A stretch of 21,177 nt of DNA from Chlamydiales bacterium (GTDB lineage: Bacteria > Chlamydiota > Chlamydiia > Chlamydiales > FEN-1388): contig JAJFUY010000348.1 in assembly GCA_021372185.1 (NCBI GenBank), forward strand, positions 1-21,177, read 5' to 3'. Below the pieces are notes generated by a model. That model saw nothing but the letters and a program-made list of their open reading frames with translations. It made no database searches and was not told where the DNA came from. A program made the translations under genes and the position numbers. Within the stretch, counting starts at the first letter, position 1, and the number at the start of each line of letters is the position of its first letter. Of this stretch, positions 6,908 to 14,120 are shown in pieces.

Positions 6908-9154
6908 ATGACTATTACACTTACAATTGACGACCAGCAAATTACAGTTCCAAAAGGCACAACTGTCTATACAGCAGCCAAAAATATGGGCATAGAACTG
7001 CCAATATTTTGCTATCAAGACCGTATGCCGCCATTTGGCGCCTGCCGCGTATGTTTAGTTGAAGTGGATAAGATGCCAAAATTGCAGACATCATGCACAC
7101 TAGAATGTACTGAGGGCATGGTTGTTCGTACACAAGCACACCCAGCAGTAAAAGCACGCGAAGAAATTTTAGAGTTTTTACTTATCAACCACCCACTTGA
7201 TTGCCCTATTTGTGATAAGGGTGGTGAGTGTCCCCTCCAAGACCAAGCACTTGAATTTGGCCCAGATAGAAGCCGCTTTTATGAAGATAAACGCCACTTT
7301 GAAAAACCTATCTCACTTGGCCCCGTGTTAAAGCTAGACCGTGAGCGCTGCATTGTATGTGCCCGCTGCACCCGCTTTGGTGATATTGTGGCAGGAGATC
7401 ATGCTCTAGAATTTATTGAACGTGGCTTTAAATCTGAAGTTGGCACGGCCGATGGCGGCGCGCCCCAATCTAAATTTATTGGTAACACGATTGCTATCTG
7501 CCCTGTAGGTGCTTTAACAAGTGATGTCTACCGCTTTAGAGCGCGTCCTTGGGATAATATTGCTACAAATAGCACCTGCACGCTCTGCCCTGTAGGCTGC
7601 AGCAATATTATTGACTCACGCGACGGCGAAGTAATGCGCATCAGATCTCAAGAAAACCGAGCTGTAAACGATATATGGCTCTGTGACAAGGGATGGTTTG
7701 GCTATGAGTATACAGCAAGCCTTGACCGCCTTACTACTCCCCTCATACGCCAAAATGGCACGCTTGTACCTGCAAGCTGGGATGATGCCTTTGCCTATGT
7801 TGCAAACAAGATGAAAGAAGCTCGCTCTAAAAATAAGATAGCGGCTTTTGGAGGCAACACGCTTACAGTAGAAGAAAACTACCTCCTCCAGATGCTTATG
7901 AGAGGTGCCTGCAACACCAATAACGTTGACCACAGAATAGGTATGCCTATTATTGAAGCCAAAGACGAAGGCCTGTCAGCTGGTATGGAAATTGAAATTG
8001 GCGATTGCACCAAGCTTACCCATGTTTTGTTGCTAGGATGTGATATCACAGAAGAATTTCCTGTTATCTGGCTACGGCTAAAAGATGCCATCAATAAAGG
8101 CTGCAAGGTAATCTTTGCCGGCAACTACACGCTAGAAGTGGCACGCTATTTTGAAAAAACTTACCTCTTAGCACCAAATGAAGAGGTCAGCTTCTTACAA
8201 GAACACGCCCAAGAATTTAAAGACCATCTTATGGAAAATTCTGCCATCTTTGTTGGCAGCCAGTTTTTAGCTACAAAAAACCGCAAAAACGTACTTGCTG
8301 AGCTTCTTTCATGGCAGACATCAACCTTGAACATTTTAGAAGGCTCAGACAATAGCGTAGGCGCAAGATTTGCCGGCATGCACCCAGAGTTTAAGCCACA
8401 AGGCATAAAACTTGATACGCCAGGTAAAAGCGCGGTAGCGGTACTTGAAGAGGCCGCAAGCACCGGCTGGGATGTGTTATATGCTGTAGGCTGCGATGTA
8501 GCGACAAAAGTGCCATCCAAGTTATGGGAACAGGCGCGTGCAAAAACAGGCTGCCTCATAGTCCAAGACCTATTCATGACCAAAACAGCCGAATGCGCCG
8601 ATGTTGTACTCCCCACTTTAAGCTTTATAGAAAAAGGCGGCAGCTTCCTAAACATAGAACACCGCATCCAAAAGCTAAAACCTGGTAAAGCCATCCCCAA
8701 AAACATCTTTGCCGACTCTTATATCTTTGTGCGCCTTGCTCACAAATTAAACTACCAGCTTGTGATAGACGAGCCATTTTTACAAAAGCTAAAACCCGGC
8801 CGTATGCACCACTTTCGTCCAAAAAGAATAGACGACGTCCAAAACTCTAGTGTTACCAAATCGTTATCTGCCACCTTTGCCAAAGCCCTCTTTGACCAAG
8901 GCACACGCATGCAACACAACAAACACGTAAAAGACCTCACAAAACCCGCCTACATAAGAATACACCCAGAAACCGCAGGCAAATTAAATGACGAAATCAC
9001 CCTCAAAGCAAACGGCCACACAATAACAGGCCCACTAATGCTAGATGCCACAGTCGCCAAAAACACAGTTGTAATTCCCTTGGGCTTCAAATCTCTAAAC
9101 GCCCACGAACTCGGCCAAAACCTCCTCAATGGCCTGGCGGTAGAGTTTGCTTAA
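6908..9154 (+). CDS. nuoG: NADH-quinone oxidoreductase subunit G
   Basis: A 748-residue 75-kDa-type subunit that carries the electron wire between NuoF and NuoI/NuoB. Domains in order: [2Fe-2S] ferredoxin (Cys35, 46, 49, 63), a His-Cys [4Fe-4S] site (His95, Cys99, 102, 108), a [4Fe-4S] site (Cys148, 151, 154, 198), and a fourth Cys set CTLCPVGC...C (Cys224, 227, 231, 259). The last set matches the N7 cluster found in some bacterial NuoG proteins (for example E. coli and Thermus) and absent from mitochondrial types. The remainder is the molybdopterin-oxidoreductase-like domain, which has no catalytic role in complex I. It is shorter than E. coli NuoG (about 900). It is the last nuo gene before the operon is interrupted. 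Confidence 0.97.
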   Translation: MTITLTIDDQQITVPKGTTVYTAAKNMGIELPIFCYQDRMPPFGACRVCLVEVDKMPKLQTSCTLECTEGMVVRTQAHPAVKAREEILEFLLINHPLDCPICDKGGECPLQDQALEFGPDRSRFYEDKRHFEKPISLGPVLKLDRERCIVCARCTRFGDIVAGDHALEFIERGFKSEVGTADGGAPQSKFIGNTIAICPVGALTSDVYRFRARPWDNIATNSTCTLCPVGCSNIIDSRDGEVMRIRSQENRAVNDIWLCDKGWFGYEYTASLDRLTTPLIRQNGTLVPASWDDAFAYVANKMKEARSKNKIAAFGGNTLTVEENYLLQMLMRGACNTNNVDHRIGMPIIEAKDEGLSAGMEIEIGDCTKLTHVLLLGCDITEEFPVIWLRLKDAINKGCKVIFAGNYTLEVARYFEKTYLLAPNEEVSFLQEHAQEFKDHLMENSAIFVGSQFLATKNRKNVLAELLSWQTSTLNILEGSDNSVGARFAGMHPEFKPQGIKLDTPGKSAVAVLEEAASTGWDVLYAVGCDVATKVPSKLWEQARAKTGCLIVQDLFMTKTAECADVVLPTLSFIEKGGSFLNIEHRIQKLKPGKAIPKNIFADSYIFVRLAHKLNYQLVIDEPFLQKLKPGRMHHFRPKRIDDVQNSSVTKSLSATFAKALFDQGTRMQHNKHVKDLTKPAYIRIHPETAGKLNDEITLKANGHTITGPLMLDATVAKNTVVIPLGFKSLNAHELGQNLLNGLAVEFA

Positions 9155-9181
9155 TTTCACCTTGCAGCATTAATCTCTCTC

Positions 9182-9232
9182 GTGTTACCAAATCCCCTGT
9201 CGTCATGACATAACACAATAATGAGGTAACAC
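9182..9232 (+). promoter_or_regulatory. Inverted repeat covering the ribosome binding site of the oxygenase gene
   Basis: GTGTTACC (9182-9189) and GGTAACAC (9225-9232) are perfect 8-base complements. The second arm overlaps the Shine-Dalgarno GAGG (9223-9226) and ends two bases before ATG 9235, so the stem would block translation initiation. The TAACAC portion also recurs as a direct repeat at 9211-9216, offering an alternative partner. This could be an mRNA switch or a protein-binding palindrome. The 35-base loop makes a simple hairpin less stable. Confidence 0.4.
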
Positions 9233-9234
9233 TA

Positions 9235-10410
9235 ATGCAAGCAATCAATGCACTACGAGACTATGTCTCAGGAATATACAATTCCAAGCCCGATGAAACA
9301 AAGGTAGTGAAAACTGGAAAGCTCAAGAGTATAGATGGCACATCAATTCCTGTAATTGATATGACATTATTCCAGACTGATAAGCCTTTGTTTATACAAA
9401 AAGTATCCTCTGCTTTACAGGATATTGGTTTTTTTGCCCTTATCAATACTGGGCTAGACCAAGGTGTATTAGATGCAAGCTACAAAGCCTCTGAGCAGTT
9501 TTTTAAAGCTCCAGAAGACAAACAAGCCGAAATTCATGAACCTAAAGTACACGGCCAGCGCGGACTTGTTTACAGTGAAAGAGCACAAGGCGCAGAAGTA
9601 TTTGATAAAAAAGTGTTTGTTCATATTGGCAAAAAGGAAGTGGCAAACAAAGTAGATAATATATGGCCAACATGGATGGATTTAGAAACACCTATGATGA
9701 GCCTTATAGATGAACTCGATAAAATAAGCATGGTACTGCTACGAGCTATTGCTCTTGACATGGGCGAAAAAGAAGACTTTTTGACAGAGCAGGCTGAATT
9801 TGGCGATAATCTTTTACGTGCATTGTACTACCCAAAAAATCCAGAAGCTAAAAGCATGGGTGCCGCGCCACATACAGATATTTGCGATATCACGCTTTTG
9901 CCAATGTCAACAGCTGATGGCCTGCAAGTATTACATACTGATAAAGAGACTGGCAAAAGCAAATGGATTCCTGTAACCAATTTGCCGGCTGGCGCAGTCA
10001 TTGTAAATGGTGGCGATAAACTCCAAAATCTCACCAATGGATTTTTTAAAAGTTCCTGGCACCAAGTTAAAATGGATCCGAATCAAGAACGCCGCTCCAT
10101 CGTCTACTTTGTGCACCCACGTCCTAAAGATTCAAGAAGCCCAACTGCAAAATGCATTGAAAGAACAGGCGGTGTTCAGAGCTACCCCGACGCAAATAGT
10201 GAAGAGCTATTATTCTGCCGTCTACGCGAATTAAAGCTATTAAAAGTAAAAGAGCTTTTAGACCCACTAGACGCCCCAGGCGGCATTATGGAACGTATCA
10301 CCAAACTTGTAGAAGCAAAGGTTGCCAGCCGTCCAACCCAACGTACATGGCTACTCTGGGATAGAGAAAGACAAAAAGCCCAAGCACAAGCAGAAGTTGA
10401 CGCTCGATAA
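9235..10410 (+). CDS. 2-oxoglutarate/Fe(II)-dependent oxygenase, isopenicillin N synthase-like family
   Basis: A 391-residue predicted non-haem iron oxygenase. The N-terminal dioxygenase domain carries IPVIDM (38-43) and DIGFFALIN (63-71). The double-stranded beta-helix core has the Fe(II) facial triad His213-x-Asp215 (APHTDICDITLL) and His276 (SSWHQVKM), with the 2-oxoglutarate carboxylate motif Arg286-x-Ser288. All cofactor residues are present, so an active enzyme is expected. The substrate cannot be told from the sequence; family members act on small molecules such as hormones, flavonoids and antibiotic precursors. There is no signal peptide, so it is probably cytoplasmic. It lies 80 bases after nuoG in the same direction and may be co-transcribed with it, but has no evident role in complex I. 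Its transcript would end in the palindromic terminator at 10491. Confidence 0.9.
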   Translation: MQAINALRDYVSGIYNSKPDETKVVKTGKLKSIDGTSIPVIDMTLFQTDKPLFIQKVSSALQDIGFFALINTGLDQGVLDASYKASEQFFKAPEDKQAEIHEPKVHGQRGLVYSERAQGAEVFDKKVFVHIGKKEVANKVDNIWPTWMDLETPMMSLIDELDKISMVLLRAIALDMGEKEDFLTEQAEFGDNLLRALYYPKNPEAKSMGAAPHTDICDITLLPMSTADGLQVLHTDKETGKSKWIPVTNLPAGAVIVNGGDKLQNLTNGFFKSSWHQVKMDPNQERRSIVYFVHPRPKDSRSPTAKCIERTGGVQSYPDANSEELLFCRLRELKLLKVKELLDPLDAPGGIMERITKLVEAKVASRPTQRTWLLWDRERQKAQAQAEVDAR

Positions 10411-10414
10411 ACGT

Positions 10415-10623
10415 ATTAGAGCCCTTTAGGGCGACTGAAAAAAGCCCACCGTGACCGAAGGGAACGGTGGGAACAAGCAAAAAAGCAGCAGAGCCCGACT
10501 GAGTGCGATTCAATCTCGAGATTCAATCGCCCTCAGTCGGGCTCAATTTTTTTTGTTATCCTGTTTCCACCGTTCCCTACGGTCTCGGGTGGGCTTAGCT
10601 CAGTCGTCCTGAAGGACTCTAAT
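10415..10623. repeat. Nested modular palindrome, copy 1
   Basis: The 209-base intergenic stretch between convergent genes is an imperfect palindrome: the left ~60 bases match the reverse complement of the right ~60 with few mismatches. Its parts are unit A (GAGCCC..AGGGCGACTGAA, 10419-10439), unit B (10443-10474, with its own stem CCCACCGT/ACGGTGGG), a 54-base central hairpin (10491-10544) whose arms are degenerate A units, then B' and A' inverted. A second copy lies at 13860-14075. No transposase or obvious target-site duplication is adjacent. Confidence 0.85.
10491..10554. terminator. Bidirectional intrinsic terminator in palindrome copy 1
   Basis: The stem starting GAGCCCGACTGAG is closed by CTCAGTCGGGCTC at 10532-10544 and is followed on the plus strand by eight T (10547-10554), which suits the oxygenase gene. 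On the minus strand the same stem is followed by a run of six T after a short spacer (plus-strand A-run 10479-10484), which suits the GMC gene. Confidence 0.8.
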
Positions 10624-10632
10624 ACAATTGGC

Positions 10633-10660
10633 AAACAACTCCATATTACTGGAGTTGTTT
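10633..10660 (-). other. Perfect hairpin spanning the stop codon of the GMC gene
   Basis: AAACAACTCCA (10633-10643) and TGGAGTTGTTT (10650-10660) are perfect 11-base complements around a 6-base loop. The stem contains the last codons, and the stop codon lies at the stem-loop junction. On the minus strand it is not followed by a T-run, so it is more likely an mRNA 3'-end stabiliser or a regulatory structure than a terminator. Confidence 0.6.
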
Positions 10661-12358
10661 GAGGATTTCGCTTACTTGCCAGCCTATCATTTGGGCAGAA
10701 GCTGTGGTGTTGATGTCGGGGATTTCTGGGCAGATTGAGTTGTCGGCAACATAGCAGTTTTTAGTGCCGTACACACGTGCATTACCGTCTACAACGCCGC
10801 CGTTTGCTAATGGGGCCATTTTGCAGTGACAGGCAAAGTGGCGAGAGTCTTTGTCGAGGTTGGTGTTATTTTTTATGTAACTTATAACCGAGTCGTCGCT
10901 ATAGCCTGAGAGGATAACAAGGTTAATCGGATCTTGTAAAACAGGTTTATAGTATATTGAGAGTGGGTTTATTTGGTAAAGCTGCTCAAGCAAGTTCTTA
11001 ATGTAGTTCTGGATGATATTTTTCATGTTAAACAAATCTACAGGATCAGAATAGACACCATCACCTGCTGCGGCTATCTGGAATGGGTTATTACTTTGAA
11101 TAGTGACACTACCCTCACTCTTTGGATTTAACAGCTCAAAGCCTATTACAAGTAATGGTACTGGCACCTGAGGCCCCATAGGTACATAGTCAAACAGAAT
11201 CTGCAATGCGCGCGGGTCACTTGCACTACCACCAACTACAGGCAAGTAGGCATTGTGAATAGCAAAAGAATAATCAGCGCCTGGTGGTATACCAGAAACT
11301 GCTGGGTCTGCAAGCATGGTAATGCTCATGAGCGGGTGATTTTTGAGGTGCTTACCCACATTTTCATTAATGAACACAGGTTTGATGCCAGCATCTTTTA
11401 ATACTTTTTTAGGACCGATACCAGATAGCTGAAGAATCTTGCTGCTATTGATGCCACTAGCTAGTACTACAGCTTTTTTAGCACGTGCTGCATAGAGCTT
11501 GCCATCTTTATAAAACTGTACTTTTTTGGCTTTGCCATGCTTGTTGAACACTATTTTATTTACAACAGCTTCCATAAGTACGCGTAGAGTGTGTCCATTT
11601 ACTCCCCGGCCATCAGGTGTCATGACATCTTCATTTAAAAATGCTGTGGCGCTACTGACGCGCTTTTTGCTCACAGGGTCAATTAGCCACTGAGTGCGAG
11701 GGTCTAAACAGTTTTCTACGCTTGGATCGTTATAGTCTACAACTACCGGAATGCCAGGAAAGGCCGCTTGTGTAACTGGTAATAGAACCGTACTCGTGAG
11801 TGGAGATACGGTTGGGGTCTGCAATACATTGACAGGGCCGTTTGTTCCACGTGCCATTGGGGTAATTGTAAGGCCTTGATAATTTTCTAACGCAGTAAAC
11901 GTCTGTAAAATTCTGTTAAGGCTCCACTTATTGCTACCAGAAATTGGCGCCCATTGTGAATATACAGCATTAGAGCCACGGCCATAATATAAGCCATTAA
12001 CAGATGACCCACCGCCCAGTGTAAAGCCTGTTACCCAGTCACCACCTACACGACCATTAAGCATAGGCTGAGGCACTGTTTGTCTCCATCCCCACCAGTA
12101 GTATTTGTAGGCATCAGTCGCTGGTAATAATAGAGCCGGAAGACCAACGGCTTCAATTGCAGGATCTCTTGTCATATTAGCCCCAGCCTCAATACCAAGA
12201 ACTGTAAAGCGCCCATTTTCTGACAGTCTGTTCATCAACACGCAGCCGGCAGCTCCGCCGCCAATGACGATGATATCTGCTTCATAGCATGTGGTATTGG
12301 ATGCAAACAGATTTACTGTAGCAAAAAGAAAAGCTAAGAAACTATGTTTGAGGCGCAT
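10646..12358 (-). CDS. Secreted GMC-family FAD-dependent oxidoreductase
   Basis: A glucose-methanol-choline oxidoreductase of 570 residues from the chosen start, which oxidises an alcohol group with FAD. The substrate is unknown. The N terminus (MRLKHSFLAFLFATVNLFAS) is a signal peptide, so the mature enzyme is exported. The FAD dinucleotide motif GGGAAG follows at about residues 33-38, and the GMC signature GGGSSVNGLYYGRG is present. In the C-terminal domain GGVVDGNARVYG and the catalytic pair His507 (RHFACHC) and Asn550 (DINTTAS) are conserved, so activity is expected. I chose ATG 12358 over ATG 12370 because GGAG sits 6 bases before it and the signal peptide then begins directly. It is divergent from the fusion gene at 12465 and its 3' end abuts palindrome copy 1. 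Confidence 0.92.
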   Translation of the reverse strand: MRLKHSFLAFLFATVNLFASNTTCYEADIIVIGGGAAGCVLMNRLSENGRFTVLGIEAGANMTRDPAIEAVGLPALLLPATDAYKYYWWGWRQTVPQPMLNGRVGGDWVTGFTLGGGSSVNGLYYGRGSNAVYSQWAPISGSNKWSLNRILQTFTALENYQGLTITPMARGTNGPVNVLQTPTVSPLTSTVLLPVTQAAFPGIPVVVDYNDPSVENCLDPRTQWLIDPVSKKRVSSATAFLNEDVMTPDGRGVNGHTLRVLMEAVVNKIVFNKHGKAKKVQFYKDGKLYAARAKKAVVLASGINSSKILQLSGIGPKKVLKDAGIKPVFINENVGKHLKNHPLMSITMLADPAVSGIPPGADYSFAIHNAYLPVVGGSASDPRALQILFDYVPMGPQVPVPLLVIGFELLNPKSEGSVTIQSNNPFQIAAAGDGVYSDPVDLFNMKNIIQNYIKNLLEQLYQINPLSIYYKPVLQDPINLVILSGYSDDSVISYIKNNTNLDKDSRHFACHCKMAPLANGGVVDGNARVYGTKNCYVADNSICPEIPDINTTASAQMIGWQVSEILKQLQ

Positions 12359-12384
12359 ATTTGACTCCATGCAATTTTTTAATA

Positions 12385-12414
12385 CTTGTATGCCAAAAGC
12401 AATTCTAAAGTCAA
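12385..12414 (-). promoter_or_regulatory. Candidate promoter for the GMC gene
   Basis: On the minus strand, TTGACT (12414-12409, 5 of 6 for -35) is followed after 18 bases by TACAAG (12390-12385, 4 of 6 for -10). The region is A/T-rich and sits in the short divergent space shared with the fusion gene at 12465. Confidence 0.4.
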
Positions 12415-12464
12415 ATTAATTTCTTAATATTCCAAAAAATTGCCTGTCTGATAGTCTATTGGCC

Positions 12465-13838
12465 ATGAAAACTTTTATATTGTCTATAGTACTCGCTATT
12501 TTTTGTGTATGCCCAGCCTCTGGCGATACTGCCAAAAAGAAGCTGCTTGTTCTTATTATAGCCTCAGATAATCACCCGGCTTTTTTAGAGCTGCAGGATA
12601 TCTGGAAGTCTTATATGAATGCCTATCCTGAACAGATCACGGCCTATTTTATTAAAGGCGATGCCACTCTTGATGTGCCAAGTAGATTATGTCAAAACAC
12701 TCTCTATACCAAAACACCCGACAACTATAAGCCAGGTATTCTCAAAAAAACACTTTTGTCATTTGAGGCTATGCAAGAAAATCTTTCATCATATGACTAT
12801 GTTCTACGTACAAACCTTTCATCTGTCTACAACTTTCCAAAGCTTTTAGCATTTTTAGAGACGCTACCAAAAGAAAAATGCTATGCCGCAAGACCCCTTG
12901 TGCCAAGCTATGAAGTGCCGGTTGAATATGCCAATATCCCCTTTGGTTGGGGTGCGGGGTTTATTGTGTCGACTGATTTAGTGAAAGTGTTGATAGAGCA
13001 TAAAGATGATATGAATAAAAAAAGTGCTGAAATCCCTGATGATGTGCTCATTGGAGAGTGTTTACACAAGCTCAATATCCCTATAATTGCTACAGAATGC
13101 CACACCTTTACAACACGTGCAGAATGGAATGCTGCTAAAAACACCCTGCCTGCAAACGCCTTTCACTTTAGAGCCAAAAGCCACTATGTGACGCGCGAGC
13201 TTGAAGATCTCTATGAAGATGAGTGCATTATAGCCTCCGAACTTGCCCAAAAGTTTTACCCTCATATCGAACAAAAAAAGAAGTTTCAGTCAAGCTATCC
13301 ACTCACAGTAGCACTGGAGACTGTCTATAAATTTCATGCGGCCTACCCGTCAGCTATCAATGAACGGCTTGTCCCCCTTTGTGAGCTTGCTAAAGAGTGT
13401 GCCACCATTAGCCATATTGATGCACAAGATATGCCCGCCACTTGGGGCTTGTTGCAGGGGTTATCTTTGAGTACAAAAGCAAATAAAAGATATACGGCTA
13501 TTGATGAAAAAGGACCTCGAGCACAAGATTTACTTTTGGCCCATAAGCTAGCAACAGACCATGACATACACTATAGTTTTACAAAGTCTAGTTATATCTA
13601 TGCAGATATTGACCCATCAGATTTACTCTGCATCAACAAAGCTCAAAGCAAAGGCCAACTGGCCTATATTCTTACCCGGTTTCATCCCACAACAAGTAAG
13701 TACATCGTCGTAGTTGAAAACACAGCCCAAAACGGCCAATGGGCCGCCGTCACCGAGTTTCTAGCCAATAACCCCGAATGGCAACTCCAAAAAGACCTCC
13801 TCAACAACCACAACCTCCTAGTTCTCAAAAGAATGTAA
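12465..13838 (+). CDS. Secreted fusion protein: GT31-like glycosyltransferase domain plus methyltransferase-like domain
   Basis: A 457-residue protein with a signal peptide (MKTFILSIVLAIFCVCPASG, cleavage near 20). Residues ~25-245 resemble GT-A glycosyltransferases of the galactosyltransferase/Fringe type: YDYVLRTNLSSVY (110-122) where the family has its DxD-containing strand, GWGAGFIVSTDLV (161-173), and PDDVLIGECL (191-200). The DxD metal-binding motif itself is not present. Residues ~300-457 resemble a class I SAM methyltransferase-like domain often paired with sugar modification: ATWGLLQGL, DLLCIN (386-391), KGQLAYIL, SKYIVVVEN (411-419) and EFLANNPEW (431-439). The acidic and His positions usual in the DLLFIDTxH and HDT motifs are substituted here. 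Family assignment is from motif memory and is moderate. I chose ATG 12465; the frame extends 6 bases to a TTG. No good Shine-Dalgarno is visible. A small A/T-rich hairpin (13845-13862) follows the stop. Confidence 0.7.
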   Translation: MKTFILSIVLAIFCVCPASGDTAKKKLLVLIIASDNHPAFLELQDIWKSYMNAYPEQITAYFIKGDATLDVPSRLCQNTLYTKTPDNYKPGILKKTLLSFEAMQENLSSYDYVLRTNLSSVYNFPKLLAFLETLPKEKCYAARPLVPSYEVPVEYANIPFGWGAGFIVSTDLVKVLIEHKDDMNKKSAEIPDDVLIGECLHKLNIPIIATECHTFTTRAEWNAAKNTLPANAFHFRAKSHYVTRELEDLYEDECIIASELAQKFYPHIEQKKKFQSSYPLTVALETVYKFHAAYPSAINERLVPLCELAKECATISHIDAQDMPATWGLLQGLSLSTKANKRYTAIDEKGPRAQDLLLAHKLATDHDIHYSFTKSSYIYADIDPSDLLCINKAQSKGQLAYILTRFHPTTSKYIVVVENTAQNGQWAAVTEFLANNPEWQLQKDLLNNHNLLVLKRM

Positions 13839-13859
13839 TGGTTTAAAGACCTAGATGTC

Positions 13860-14075
13860 TTTTAGAGCCCAATTTAGGGCGATTGAACGAAGCCCACCGT
13901 GACCGAAGGGAACGGTGGGAACAGGATGTCAAAAAAAATGGAGCCCGGCTGAGGGCGATTGAATCACGAGATTAAATCGCCCTCAGCCGGGCTCTATCAT
14001 CATACATATCTTTCCCCACCGGTCCCTTCGGTCACGGTGGGCTTCGTTCAGTCGCCCGCAAGGGGGGCTCTAAAA
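13860..14075. repeat. Nested modular palindrome, copy 2
   Basis: A 216-base palindrome between convergent genes, symmetric about 13967.5. Order: A (GAGCCCAATTTAGGGCGATT onward, 13865-13887), B (13891-13922, identical over 32 bases to B in copy 1), central A (13941-13963) running into its inverse (ends 13994), B' and A'. The outer A and the central A match at 18 of 23 positions, so the element seems built from repeated units A-B-A-A'-B'-A'. The arms are better paired than in copy 1. No transposase or clear target duplication is seen. Confidence 0.87.
13931..13994 (-). terminator. Intrinsic terminator in palindrome copy 2
   Basis: The central stem has a perfect 20-base pairing (arms 13941-13960 and 13975-13994). 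On the minus strand it is followed after two bases by eight T (plus-strand A-run 13931-13938), suiting the beta-helix gene. On the plus strand there is no T-run after the stem, so termination is expected to be mainly for the minus strand, the reverse of the bias in copy 1. Confidence 0.8.
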
Positions 14076-14120
14076 CTCTTAAGAAAACTTTATTTGCCTT
14101 GCGGCAAGTTATGGTCTAAA

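Noticed and set aside
10415..14075. CRISPR array or tRNA interpretation of the repeated GC-rich stems.
   Set aside because: There are only two copies 3.4 kb apart, no spacers, no anticodon or T-loop features, and the units are inverted within each copy.
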